A stretch of DNA of 64,000 bases from NCBI GenBank assembly GCA_022826925.1, contig JAJDTX010000104.1, positions 39,452 to 103,451 on the forward strand, read 5' to 3'. The notes beneath the pieces are model-generated. The model ran no database searches, had not been told where the DNA came from, and saw nothing but the letters and a program-made list of their open reading frames with translations. The DNA comes from Bryobacterales bacterium (GTDB lineage Bacteria; Acidobacteriota; Terriglobia; Bryobacterales; UBA6623). A program made the translations under genes and the position numbers. Shown piece by piece: positions 35,070-43,275 of this stretch (position 1 is the stretch's first letter; each line of letters begins with the position of its first letter).

Positions 35070-35984
35070 ATGAGCGCGCTGACCGAGGTTCGCGTGCCGG
35101 CCTCAAGCGCGAATCTGGGACCCGGCTTCGACACGTTAGGGCTGGCCTTAGGCGTCTATCTGCACTGTCGGTTTCGCACTGCCGACGCGGACATGGTGCG
35201 GGTCACCGGCCGGGATAGCGCGAGCATCCCGGCCGAATCGGAGAACCTCATCCTCAAGACCGCGCGCGAGGTGGCCGCAGCGCAGGGCCATGCGCTGCCT
35301 CCGGTCTATCTGGAGATCGAGAACGAAATCCCGGTCGGGAAGGGACTGGGCTCCAGCGCCGCCGCGCTCGTGGTTGGGGTCGTGCTGGCGGACCGCGTGC
35401 TCAGCATGGGCTGGGACGAGCACCGCTTGCTCGACGAGGCGGCTCGCATCGAGGGTCATCCCGACAATGTGTCCGCCGCCGTCCTTGGGTCGGTGACCAC
35501 TGCGGCCATCGGCGCTGACGGAATCACGCGGGCGGTGCGGCTCGAGGTGCCCAGGGCGTTCTCGGTGGCTGTAGTCTGTCCTGACTATGAGCTGTCCACG
35601 CTCAAGATGCGCGCCGCGCTGCCGGACCGCTGCTCCCGCGAGGACGCTGTGTTCAACATCCAGCGCGCCACTCTTCTGGTGGCGGCGCTGCTGAAGGGCA
35701 ATCGCGAGGCCTTCCCGGTTGCATTCGAGGATCGCTTGCACCAGCCCTACCGGTCGCCGCACGTGCCGGGCTTGGATGCGATCCTCAAGCTGCGCGTGCC
35801 TGGGCTGCTGGGCTGCGCGCTGAGCGGGGCCGGCCCGGCCGTGCTGGTGCTGTACGAGACCGGCCGCGAAGACGCCGTCCACGCCGTCGCCCGGGAATTC
35901 GAGAAAGCGGGCTGCCAGAGCGAGGTCATGTTCCCGCACCTTGACCGCACCGGGCTGGTAGTGAAGAATGTGTCGCAGCAGTGA
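35070..35984 (+). CDS. thrB: Homoserine kinase
   Basis: A 304-residue GHMP-family kinase phosphorylating homoserine in threonine synthesis. The N-terminal ASSANLGPGFDTLGLAL and the ATP loop VGKGLGSSAAAL (residues 89-100) are the family hallmarks, and SGAGPAVLVL near the C-terminus is GHMP motif 3. The length is normal. No thrA, thrC or asd gene is nearby. It is the first gene of an overlapping set with a U32-like and an RraA-like protein: its TGA shares a base with the next ATG (TGATG). Confidence 0.95.
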   Translation: MSALTEVRVPASSANLGPGFDTLGLALGVYLHCRFRTADADMVRVTGRDSASIPAESENLILKTAREVAAAQGHALPPVYLEIENEIPVGKGLGSSAAALVVGVVLADRVLSMGWDEHRLLDEAARIEGHPDNVSAAVLGSVTTAAIGADGITRAVRLEVPRAFSVAVVCPDYELSTLKMRAALPDRCSREDAVFNIQRATLLVAALLKGNREAFPVAFEDRLHQPYRSPHVPGLDAILKLRVPGLLGCALSGAGPAVLVLYETGREDAVHAVAREFEKAGCQSEVMFPHLDRTGLVVKNVSQQ

Positions 35985-36910
35985 TGACGAAAACGAGGGA
36001 GTCGCTCGCCAGCCTGGGCCTGCCCGCGAATGACCCGATGCCGCCGCCGGACTCGGCAAAGCGTTTCGACGACGGCGCTCAATATCGGATCGAGATTCCC
36101 AGCACCGAGGGTCCTGCCGCGTTTGCGGCGGTGATTTCCGAAGCGGATGCGCGCAGCGTGCCGCTGCATCGGGTGAGCCAGGGCAGCGGGATCATGCTGC
36201 TCACCGACGACGAGATCCGCGCGATGGTCTCGATGGGCGAGCGCCGGGCCATCGAGGTCAATCTCTTCGTGGGGCCGCGAGCTACGTTCGACATCGGAGC
36301 GCAGGCCTACGCTGCGGCGGGCAAGGCGCTTGGCCTGAGCCTGCGCGGCAGCGACCAGCTGGTGTACGCCGTGGAGGACGTGCGCCGGGCGGTGCGGCTC
36401 GGTATCCGCAGCGTCTTGGTCTCGGACATCGGCCTGTTGCAGATCTTGGGACGGCTGAAAGGCTCGGGGGACCTGCCGCCCGATCTCATCCTGAAGACGT
36501 CGGTGATGATCGCTCCCGCCAACCCGGCATCGGCGCGCGTCCTGGAAGATCTCGGGGCGACCACCATCAACGTGCCGTCGGATCTCACGCTGGCGCAGCT
36601 GGCTGCCATCCGCGCCGCCATTGATGCCCCGATCGATCTCTATGTCGAAGCGCCGGACAATATCGGAGGCTTCGTGCGCCACTACGAAGTGCCCGACTTC
36701 ATTCGCGTCGGCGCGCCGCTCTACGTGAAGCTGGGGCTGCGCAACGCGCCCGATATCTACCCCAGCGGCACCCACATCGAACACACGGCTGTCGCGCTCT
36801 CGAAGGAGCGCGTGCGGCGGGCCCGGCTGGTATTGGATCGCATCGCGCAATATGCGCCGGAGCTGGTAATGTCCGCCGCGCGGCCGGCGAACCCGCCGGA
36901 GGAGGACTGA
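35984..36910 (+). CDS. U32 peptidase-like TIM-barrel protein
   Basis: A protein of about 308 residues, predicted cytoplasmic. It resembles the TIM-barrel part of U32 peptidases: EVNLFVGPRATFD, then LGIRSVLVSDIGLLQIL, LILKTSVMIAPANPA and GATTINVPSDLTLAQLAAIRA. It lacks an evident U32 Cys-containing signature, so peptidase activity is doubtful; U32 proteins are often RNA- or cofactor-modifying enzymes. It starts inside the thrB stop (TGATG) and is followed 4 bp later by the RraA-like gene, with a strong GGAGGAGG near its own 3' end serving that gene. An in-frame GTG at 35981 is equally possible as start. Confidence 0.6.
   Translation: MTKTRESLASLGLPANDPMPPPDSAKRFDDGAQYRIEIPSTEGPAAFAAVISEADARSVPLHRVSQGSGIMLLTDDEIRAMVSMGERRAIEVNLFVGPRATFDIGAQAYAAAGKALGLSLRGSDQLVYAVEDVRRAVRLGIRSVLVSDIGLLQILGRLKGSGDLPPDLILKTSVMIAPANPASARVLEDLGATTINVPSDLTLAQLAAIRAAIDAPIDLYVEAPDNIGGFVRHYEVPDFIRVGAPLYVKLGLRNAPDIYPSGTHIEHTAVALSKERVRRARLVLDRIAQYAPELVMSAARPANPPEED
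36898..36904 (+). promoter_or_regulatory. Strong ribosome binding site GGAGGAG for CTG start
   Basis: GGAGGAG lies at the 3' end of the U32-like gene, 10 nt before a CTG at 36915 that opens the RraA-like frame. No ATG, GTG or TTG occurs in that frame until 36993, inside the conserved fold, so this site decides the start. Confidence 0.55.
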
Positions 36911-36914
36911 GGCC

Positions 36915-37598
36915 CTGGCACTTCCCTGGCGCACCGATGGCGAGCTGTTCGAACTTGCTTCGAATGAGCTGTTCTCCGCGGTTGTCGGCGACGTGATGGA
37001 CGAGATCGGGCTGGTCCATCAGTTCCTCCCTCCCGAGATCCGCCCCTTGGATCCCAGCGTGCGCCTGATCGGCCGGGCGATGCCCGTACTGGTGGCGGAC
37101 CTAGACGATGGCGCCCGCGGGAGCGACTCCCTGCCGCCGTTCGGCAGGATGCTGGAAGCGCTCGATGACCTGCGCGCGGGCGAGGTTTACGTATGCGGCG
37201 GCGGGTCTCCCGAGTATGCGCTGTGGGGCGAGCTGATGACGACCCGGGCGCAGGTGCTGGGTGCGGCCGGAGCGGTGCTGGACGGGTACTATCGGGACAC
37301 GGACGCGATCGCCTCGCTGGGGTTTCCGACGTTCGGCTACGGCTCCTACGCCCAAGACCAGCGGCTACGTGGCCATGTGGTCGAATTCCGCATGCCGATC
37401 CAGATCGGGCAGGTGCGGATCGAGCCCGGCGATATCGTAATCGGCGACCGCGACGGGGTGTGCGTCGCTCCCCGCCGCCACGAAGAAGCGATCTTCGTCA
37501 AGGCGCTGGAAAAGGCGCGTGCCGAAAAGGTTGTCCAGCGCGAGATCGAATCCGGGATGCCGAGCCAAGAGGCCTTTGCGAAGTACGGCGTCATGTAG
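36915..37598 (+). CDS. RraA-like aldolase family protein, probable CTG start
   Basis: About 227 residues of the RraA / 4-hydroxy-4-methyl-2-oxoglutarate aldolase fold. Conserved parts are SAVVGDVMDEIG, WGELMTTRAQVLGAAGAVLDGYYRD (the oxyanion and Arg-Asp site of the aldolases) and GDIVIGDRDGVCVAP. The conserved fold begins before the first ATG/GTG at 36993, so an upstream start is needed; CTG at 36915 has a strong ribosome binding site. Family members cleave pyruvate-derived aldols or decarboxylate oxaloacetate; others inhibit RNase E. Conservation of the Arg-Asp site favours an enzyme. It is last in the thrB operon and convergent with the HExxH/TPR gene. Confidence 0.8.
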   Translation: MALPWRTDGELFELASNELFSAVVGDVMDEIGLVHQFLPPEIRPLDPSVRLIGRAMPVLVADLDDGARGSDSLPPFGRMLEALDDLRAGEVYVCGGGSPEYALWGELMTTRAQVLGAAGAVLDGYYRDTDAIASLGFPTFGYGSYAQDQRLRGHVVEFRMPIQIGQVRIEPGDIVIGDRDGVCVAPRRHEEAIFVKALEKARAEKVVQREIESGMPSQEAFAKYGVM

Positions 37599-37607
37599 CG
37601 GCTGCGC

Positions 37608-39332
37608 TCAGAAGTGGATCCCGAAGATCTCGCCGTCCGGGCCGTCCTCTTCGGAGAGCTTGCGGTAGGAGATCCTGACCAAATAGCCCCGCGTGTTGCA
37701 CGGCACGGCCCTGGCCCGGAACGGCCGGTTGATCAGCACGGGCGGCCGGTCCGGGTTCTCGCGCAGCACGTAGCGCTTGTAAGGCGAGTGCAAGATCACG
37801 GTTCTGGCGTTATTCGAGCAGTCCACCCACGCGACTCTACCGTGCGCAATCCACGCCCCGTGCGGTGCCCAGGCGTGCGGCTGTGGCAAAGGACTCGTCG
37901 TCGCGCTGGGAGGCTTCCACGGATCCGGCCTTCCCTCCACGACCGCCGTGCGGGCGAGCAGGTCAGGGACTGGCCCCGGTCTTGCGGCAAGGTCCGGCGA
38001 CGGCGCCGAGCGGATCGATTGCGCCTTGCGGCGAACGACCTCGGCAGCTTCCTTGGCGGCCCGGCCCGCCCAGCCGTCGAACCGCGACAGCTTGCGCAAA
38101 GCGGCGAACGCGCCGTTCCAGTCTCGAAGCAGCATTCGCGCGTGAGCGACGGCTAGCTGGTGGAGGGGTTCGGACGGGTTCGCTGCGAGGGCTCGCGTGG
38201 CGGCGAGCAGAGCCGCTTCGGCCCGGGTGCGAGGCATCTCGCTGGGACGCATCAGCAGCAGCGCGTGGCGATAGGATGTCTGCGACCGACGGTCGCCCAG
38301 TTCGATTGCCGCGCGGAAATATCTCTCGGCCGAATCAAGTTCTCCTCGGATAAGCAGCATGCTGGCATAGGCGGCCTGGGCCCGGGCGGCGCTTGGGAAG
38401 CGCCGGGCGATGGAGCGCAGCTCTTGCTCCGCGGCGTCGTGGAATCCCAGCTCGCGCTCGATCTCGGCCCGGAGGAGGGGCACTTCCCATTCAGCCGCCG
38501 CCCTGGTGCTAGCTTCGAGGTCGATCTCGGGCAGGGCGGCGAGCTCCTCGCCCGATCCCTCGCGCAGAGGTGCAAGATGCTCGCGCAGCGTGCTCGTGAG
38601 TTGGTCTGGGCCCAGTTCCGATAGCGCTGTGCTGCCGTGGCCGGGCGTCAGGCGGGTCAGCGGCACGCGCTGCGTCGCAAGCCACTGGACGAGCAGCCAC
38701 GATTGCGCCTGAAACAGCTCGTCGTTGGCAACGGCGCTGTCGTGCTCGGCCCGCAGCAGGGCGCGCCAGTCCAGCCAATCGGAGCGCTCCAGCATCGCGA
38801 CCAAAGGCACGCGCGTGTCCTGTCCGGAGAGCGTGGCTGTCCGGCGGGCCAGGTAGACGGCCCGCCCCTCGCGAAACCAAGTCGGCCAGCGCGGGCGGTC
38901 CAGTTGGTGAGCGTATTCGTGCGCGAGGGTAATCCGCGGGCCGGGGGCCTCGTGCCACGGCACCACCACGTAGTCTCGGTCAAGCCCACCCACCGTGATG
39001 CCGCGCGTCCTGGAATCGGGCGGTTCGCGGAGCAACTCGTGCAATTCGAACTTGTTGGGAACTACAAGCACTTCCAGCGGACCGTCGGCCCGCTCGGGCG
39101 GGCCGGCCCTGAAGAGGCGGAACTGCTGGCGGATCTGCTCCAGGACGGTCGCCGCCGAGCTGGCGGTAGTCGCATCGATGCCCGGAGCCTCGAGCGCAAG
39201 CACGCGGAAGTGCGGGGTTTCTGCCACCCATCCCGGCTGGGCGGACAGACTGTGCGCGAAGGCGAGAGCGGCAGCGATCCGCAGCGACGCAGCAACGCCG
39301 AGACCGGATCTGCTACTGCGAGGCAGGCGCAT
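37608..39332 (-). CDS. Exported HExxH metallopeptidase-like TPR protein
   Basis: A 574-residue protein with a signal peptide (hydrophobic residues 13-31). AHEYAH (His138, Glu139, His142) followed by WFREG with Glu155 is a zincin HExxH...E arrangement, as in peptidase MA-like proteins. Residues 250-460 contain tetratricopeptide-like repeats (for example AERYFRAAIELGDRRSQ). The final 100 residues are beta-rich, YLVRISYRK near the end. I infer a periplasmic protease or protease-like scaffold. GATAAT lies 11 nt before the ATG as a possible -10. Confidence 0.75.
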   Translation of the reverse strand: MRLPRSSRSGLGVAASLRIAAALAFAHSLSAQPGWVAETPHFRVLALEAPGIDATTASSAATVLEQIRQQFRLFRAGPPERADGPLEVLVVPNKFELHELLREPPDSRTRGITVGGLDRDYVVVPWHEAPGPRITLAHEYAHQLDRPRWPTWFREGRAVYLARRTATLSGQDTRVPLVAMLERSDWLDWRALLRAEHDSAVANDELFQAQSWLLVQWLATQRVPLTRLTPGHGSTALSELGPDQLTSTLREHLAPLREGSGEELAALPEIDLEASTRAAAEWEVPLLRAEIERELGFHDAAEQELRSIARRFPSAARAQAAYASMLLIRGELDSAERYFRAAIELGDRRSQTSYRHALLLMRPSEMPRTRAEAALLAATRALAANPSEPLHQLAVAHARMLLRDWNGAFAALRKLSRFDGWAGRAAKEAAEVVRRKAQSIRSAPSPDLAARPGPVPDLLARTAVVEGRPDPWKPPSATTSPLPQPHAWAPHGAWIAHGRVAWVDCSNNARTVILHSPYKRYVLRENPDRPPVLINRPFRARAVPCNTRGYLVRISYRKLSEEDGPDGEIFGIHF

Positions 39333-39471
39333 CTTCGTACCTGATTATCCGGCAGTTCCGCCACAGTTGGGAGCATCGGAGGGGTGCGCAGGGCGACACA
39401 GGCGTGGCGAATCGCGAGAATGCGTGCCCGCCGAAGCGCTTGGCGCCGGGGTACACTGAAGGCGTCCCCTG

Positions 39472-40275
39472 ATGAGCGCCTTGCCCCTCTTCGGTTCGAA
39501 ACGGCGCATCCCCAAGTGGTCCGGGCTCGCCCTCGGCGCGGTCCTTTCCGCCCTGCTCATCGCTTCGCTCTTCGGGCAGCAGGCGCTGCCGCAGCCAAGC
39601 GGATTCGTCAACGACTACGCGGGCGTGCTCGACGAACGAATGCGAGCCGGCCTCGAGGCGCTAGCCCAAGACTTGCAGGCCAAGACGGGCGCCGAAGTCG
39701 CGGTGGCCGTTCTCCAATCGCTCGGCGGTGAATCGCTGGAGGATTATGCGAACCGCGTCGCTGAGCACTGGGGTGTTGGAGATCAAGCCGACCGGGGCGT
39801 CTTGCTGCTGCTGGCCATCGAAGAACGCCGCTTGAGGATTGAAGTCGGATACGGCTTGGAGGGCGTCATCCCCGATGGTCTCGCGGGCCAGATCCGCGAT
39901 GGCATGACGCCCTACCTGCGGCAAGGCGACTACAACGGCGCCGTCGCTGTTGGCGTGAGTGCGGTTGCCACCATCGTCGCGCGGGATTCGGGCGTTACGC
40001 TTTCTGGCCAGCCCGCGCGCTCTTCTTCGCGGCGACAGCGCGGCCGTGGCCCCGGCAGCTGGTTGCCCCTGCTAATCCTCGCGCCGCTGCTGCTCACGCG
40101 TCGGAGGCGAGTCGGGGGCGCATGGCGCGGGGGTCCGATGACCACGGCTTGGATGCTCGCCGGGATGTCCGCAGGAATGGGGGGCGGATATGCTGGAAGG
40201 AGTCTCGGGGGCGGAGGCTTCGGAGGCTTCGGAGGCGGAGGTTTCGGGGGCGGCGGCGCCTCCGGGGGTTGGTAG
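39472..40275 (+). CDS. TPM-domain membrane protein, YgcG type
   Basis: A 267-residue protein with an N-terminal hydrophobic segment (about residues 15-33), a TPM (thylakoid/phosphatase) domain at about 45-165 beginning GFVNDYAGVLDERMR and containing RIEVGYGLEGVIPDG, one transmembrane helix near 195-208 (LPLLILAPLLL), and a Gly-rich C-terminal tail. TPM proteins cluster with LemA across bacteria, as here two genes further on; the role is envelope-related but unproven. TACACT lies 14 nt before the ATG. The next gene starts 8 bp after the stop. Confidence 0.85.
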   Translation: MSALPLFGSKRRIPKWSGLALGAVLSALLIASLFGQQALPQPSGFVNDYAGVLDERMRAGLEALAQDLQAKTGAEVAVAVLQSLGGESLEDYANRVAEHWGVGDQADRGVLLLLAIEERRLRIEVGYGLEGVIPDGLAGQIRDGMTPYLRQGDYNGAVAVGVSAVATIVARDSGVTLSGQPARSSSRRQRGRGPGSWLPLLILAPLLLTRRRRVGGAWRGGPMTTAWMLAGMSAGMGGGYAGRSLGGGGFGGFGGGGFGGGGASGGW

Positions 40276-40283
40276 GCGGCGCG

Positions 40284-41024
40284 ATGCTGGACACGCAACG
40301 ATTGCTCGACGAACTCGTTCGGCGCCTTTCCGACGCCTTGGGAGAAGACTTGGTCAGCGTGGTGCTGTATGGTTCCGCAGCAGCCGACGACTTCCAAGAG
40401 CGTGTCTCGGACCTCAACGTCCTCGCCGTGCTGGCGGAGATTGGCGAGAGGCAGCTCGAGCAGGCCTACGGGCCGGTCAACTGGTGGCTGAACCGAAAGC
40501 AGCCCGCGCCCATTGTTCTTTCGGTCGAGGAAATCGAGAACGCCAGCGATGCGTTTGCGATCGAGTTCCTCGACATTCGCGCGGCTTACCGCATCCTGCA
40601 CGGGGAAGATCTGGTGGGATCGATCGAAATCGAGAGCGCCCACCACCGCCATCAGGTCGAGCACGAACTCCGCTCGCTGCTGCTGCGGCTCCGGGAAAGG
40701 TACCTCGGCATGCAAAAGGACACCAAGGCGCTGCGGGCTCTGCTGACGGATTCGTTGCCGAGCTTCAGCACGCTCTTCCGGCATGCGGTGATCCTGGATG
40801 GCCGCAAGACCGCCGTGAAGAAGCACGAGGTATTCCAGCAGGCGGCCGAAGCGTTCGGGATCTCCCCGGAACCCTTCGAGACTGTCCTGGCGCTTCGACA
40901 GGGAACGCAGCGCGTTGCCAATGCCGACCTCCGGCCTCTGTTTCTCGCTTACCTGACAGAGATCACCAAGATGGCCGGTCATGTCGATCGCATCGACAAG
41001 GCAGCGACGGCAGCAGCGGGGTGA
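40284..41024 (+). CDS. Nucleotidyltransferase-fold protein
   Basis: A 246-residue protein with the minimal nucleotidyltransferase motif LYGSAAADDFQERVSDLNVLAV, where Gly30-Ser31 is the GS loop. The second acidic position of the usual DxD is Asn45 (SDLN), so metal binding may be weakened. The C-terminal half is helical (residues 130-240), with long amphipathic helices. It lies between the TPM gene and lemA in one direction, and I infer a shared operon. Substrate unknown. Confidence 0.65.
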   Translation: MLDTQRLLDELVRRLSDALGEDLVSVVLYGSAAADDFQERVSDLNVLAVLAEIGERQLEQAYGPVNWWLNRKQPAPIVLSVEEIENASDAFAIEFLDIRAAYRILHGEDLVGSIEIESAHHRHQVEHELRSLLLRLRERYLGMQKDTKALRALLTDSLPSFSTLFRHAVILDGRKTAVKKHEVFQQAAEAFGISPEPFETVLALRQGTQRVANADLRPLFLAYLTEITKMAGHVDRIDKAATAAAG

Positions 41025-41078
41025 CTGTGGTATCAAGGGGCATTCCAATGCCGCGCTTGCGGCTCTTAAGAGGGAGGT

Positions 41079-41083
41079 AGGAG
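41079..41083 (+). promoter_or_regulatory. Strong Shine-Dalgarno AGGAG for lemA
   Basis: AGGAG with a 6-nt spacer to the ATG at 41090, preceded by a second GGGAGG at 41072-41077. This is the clearest ribosome binding site in the window and contrasts with the many genes that have none. Confidence 0.8.
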
Positions 41084-41089
41084 ACTCTC

Positions 41090-41671
41090 ATGAAATACGC
41101 GCTCATCGCGATCGGCTCGCTGCTCTTGGTCGCGCTGCTCATGGGTGGCTGGTTCACCGGGCACTACAACTCCATGGTCGACCTCCGGGAGAACATCCGC
41201 GGTTCCTGGGCACAGGTCGACAACGTCATCCAGCGGCGCGCCGATCTGATCCCCAATCTGGTCAACACGGTCAAGGGTTTCGCGGCCCAAGAGCAGGAAG
41301 TGATCGGACAGGTCACCGAGGCGCGCGCCGCCTTGGGCGGCGCGCGGACGCCTTCCGAACGCATCGCCGCGAACGACATGCTGGGCGGGGCGCTGTCGCG
41401 CCTGCTGGTCGTCGTGGAGAACTATCCGGATCTGAAGTCCAGTCAGAACTTCATGAGGCTGCAGGACGAATTGGCCGGGACGGAGAACCGGATTGCCGTC
41501 GAGCGGCGCAAGTACAACACGTCGGTCCAGGCCTACAACGCCACGATCGCGAAGTTCCCAGCCAACGTCGTCGCCTCGATGACGGGTTTCGCCCGGGAGG
41601 ATGCCTACTTCGAGACCGACGAGTCCAACCGCGAGGCTCCCCCGACGGTCGATTTCGGCGCGGGCGGCTGA
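41090..41671 (+). CDS. lemA: LemA family protein
   Basis: A 193-residue membrane protein. One N-terminal transmembrane helix (residues 3-21) is followed by a long helical domain: NIRGSWAQVDNVIQRRADLIPNLV and ENYPDLKSSQNFMRLQDELAGTENRI are LemA signatures. The function of LemA is not known; it usually pairs with TPM-type proteins, as here. The strong ribosome binding site suggests high expression. Confidence 0.92.
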   Translation: MKYALIAIGSLLLVALLMGGWFTGHYNSMVDLRENIRGSWAQVDNVIQRRADLIPNLVNTVKGFAAQEQEVIGQVTEARAALGGARTPSERIAANDMLGGALSRLLVVVENYPDLKSSQNFMRLQDELAGTENRIAVERRKYNTSVQAYNATIAKFPANVVASMTGFAREDAYFETDESNREAPPTVDFGAGG

Positions 41672-41822
41672 ACGGCCGCGTTCCAGGTTGCAACCGGAGG
41701 TCCGAGAACGTCAAGAGCTGGAGGCCGCGATGGCGTTCCGGTGCGTGCTGGAGTTCGGCAGGAAACCCTTGGAGGGAGCAATTCGGCCAGCGGAAAGTCC
41801 CGTGCTGTGGTATTTCTATAGC

Positions 41823-42443
41823 ATGCGGAGTTTGATTCCAATACTCGTTGGAATTGTTTTGGCTGCTTCCACGGTGGCCCGCGCCGCACCGAGCTTGCGA
41901 GCTACCTCGGGCTCGCAGGCCGAGCAGAACCGACTCGCCGACGACGACCACCTGTCGCGCATGCAGGACAAGGCGATGGTCCAGCGCTGGGCCCGCTTGG
42001 AATTGCTGGTTCCGGTCAAGGAAAAGACTAGGGACTACTACTTGCACGCCGTGCCCTCCGACTACCGCTACCTGCGGCCGTGGGCGCGCCTGCTGTTGGA
42101 GCGGCTAGCCAGCCAGTATCGCGCGCGGTTCGGCCAACCGTTGCGCGTCACAAGCTTGGTGCGGACAGTCAGCTACCAGCGGCAGCTGGCGCGTCGCAAC
42201 GGCAACGCCGCCGCTGCCACCGGCCCGAAGGCGTCCGCGCATCTCACCGGCGCCTGCCTCGATATCTCGAAGAAGGGCATGACCCGCAGCCAGCAGGCGT
42301 GGGTGCGCAATGTCCTGTATCAGCTGCGCTCGAAGAAGTACCTATACGCGATCGAGGAGTTCAGGCAGCCTACGTTCCATGTATTAGTTCACCGGAGCTA
42401 CGAGGACTATGTCGCGCAGCGCACGAGCGCTGCCAAGCGCTAG
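41823..42443 (+). CDS. DUF5715 protein, M15-like cell-wall domain
   Basis: A 206-residue exported protein (signal peptide MRSLIPILVGIVLAASTVARA). The C-terminal region has RVTSLVRT, then SAHLTGACLDISKKG (His140, Asp147) and FHVLVH (His186, His190), which resemble the zinc ligands of M15 peptidases that trim peptidoglycan; the family is annotated DUF5715. The ATG at 41823 directly opens the signal peptide. It lies 151 bp downstream of lemA, possibly in the same operon. Confidence 0.75.
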   Translation: MRSLIPILVGIVLAASTVARAAPSLRATSGSQAEQNRLADDDHLSRMQDKAMVQRWARLELLVPVKEKTRDYYLHAVPSDYRYLRPWARLLLERLASQYRARFGQPLRVTSLVRTVSYQRQLARRNGNAAAATGPKASAHLTGACLDISKKGMTRSQQAWVRNVLYQLRSKKYLYAIEEFRQPTFHVLVHRSYEDYVAQRTSAAKR

Positions 42444-42468
42444 GAGCATGCTTGGCAACGGGTGAGCG

Positions 42469-43215
42469 ATGTACCGCCCGGCCCAGCGTGCCAGCGGCAT
42501 CCGGCCGCCGCAACTGCTGTTGGACATCGAAGAGCCCGCAGGAATCTTCCGGCGGGCGTTCCGGCGATTGAAGCCGCGGACGGCGCCGCCGGAATTCGAG
42601 GTGCGCTTCCGCGCCTACGCGAGGCTGAAGTCCAGCATCCGCTTCGATGCCGCAACTGAGACCATTCGGGCAGACGTCTCCGACCTAGTGCAGCAAGCTC
42701 CGCCCGAAGTCGTCGAAGCGCTGGCCACGATCCTGCTGTGCAAGCTGTACCGCAAGCGCGTTTCGACTGCAGTGCGCGATCAGTACGAACGCTGGGTGCA
42801 CACGCCGGAGACTCAGCGGGGGATGTTGGAAATCCGCAAGGATCGGGGCCGAAAGCGGGCGCTGTCGGCGGCCGGTGAAGCCTATGACCTCGACACGCTA
42901 TTCGATCAGTTGAACGCGAGGCACTTCGCGTCCGAGTTGCACAAGCCGGAGTTGGGCTGGAGTTCCCGGCCCTCGCGGAGGCGGCTCGGCTACTACGATG
43001 CCGCTCATGACGCGATCGTCATCAGCCGAATCCTCGATCGCAAAGCGGTGCCGCAACTGGCCCTGGAGTATGTGCTCTATCACGAAATGTTGCACGTCAA
43101 GCATCCCGTGCAACTGCGCGAAACTTCGCGCCGTGTGCACACGCCGGAGTTCCTGGCCGATGAGCGGCGTTTTCCCGGCCTGGACCGGGCCAAGCGGATC
43201 CTGCAGTCCTTGTAG
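42469..43215 (+). CDS. SprT-like zinc metallopeptidase
   Basis: A 248-residue cytoplasmic protein with a SprT-like domain. The zinc motif is YHEMLHVKHP (His205, Glu206, His209), preceded by LFDQLNARHFASELHKPELGWSSRPSRRRLGYYDAAHDAIVIS in the family's usual order (shown here only for its motif positions, residues 144-186). SprT relatives cut DNA-protein crosslinks or act as proteases of unknown target. It starts 25 bp after the DUF5715 gene. Confidence 0.8.
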   Translation: MYRPAQRASGIRPPQLLLDIEEPAGIFRRAFRRLKPRTAPPEFEVRFRAYARLKSSIRFDAATETIRADVSDLVQQAPPEVVEALATILLCKLYRKRVSTAVRDQYERWVHTPETQRGMLEIRKDRGRKRALSAAGEAYDLDTLFDQLNARHFASELHKPELGWSSRPSRRRLGYYDAAHDAIVISRILDRKAVPQLALEYVLYHEMLHVKHPVQLRETSRRVHTPEFLADERRFPGLDRAKRILQSL

Positions 43216-43275
43216 GCTCGCCCCGTTGATTGCCGGGTTCGTGGCACCGCTCTGCTGTGACAAAATGAACTCGCC

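Noticed and set aside
37614..38156. Plus-strand frames opposite the HExxH/TPR gene
   Set aside because: They are antisense and lack any domain, whereas the minus-strand protein has a signal peptide and zinc motif.
40190..41080. Long plus-strand frame overlapping the nucleotidyltransferase gene
   Set aside because: Arg/Ala-rich shadow; the frame with the GS loop and helical end is the real one.
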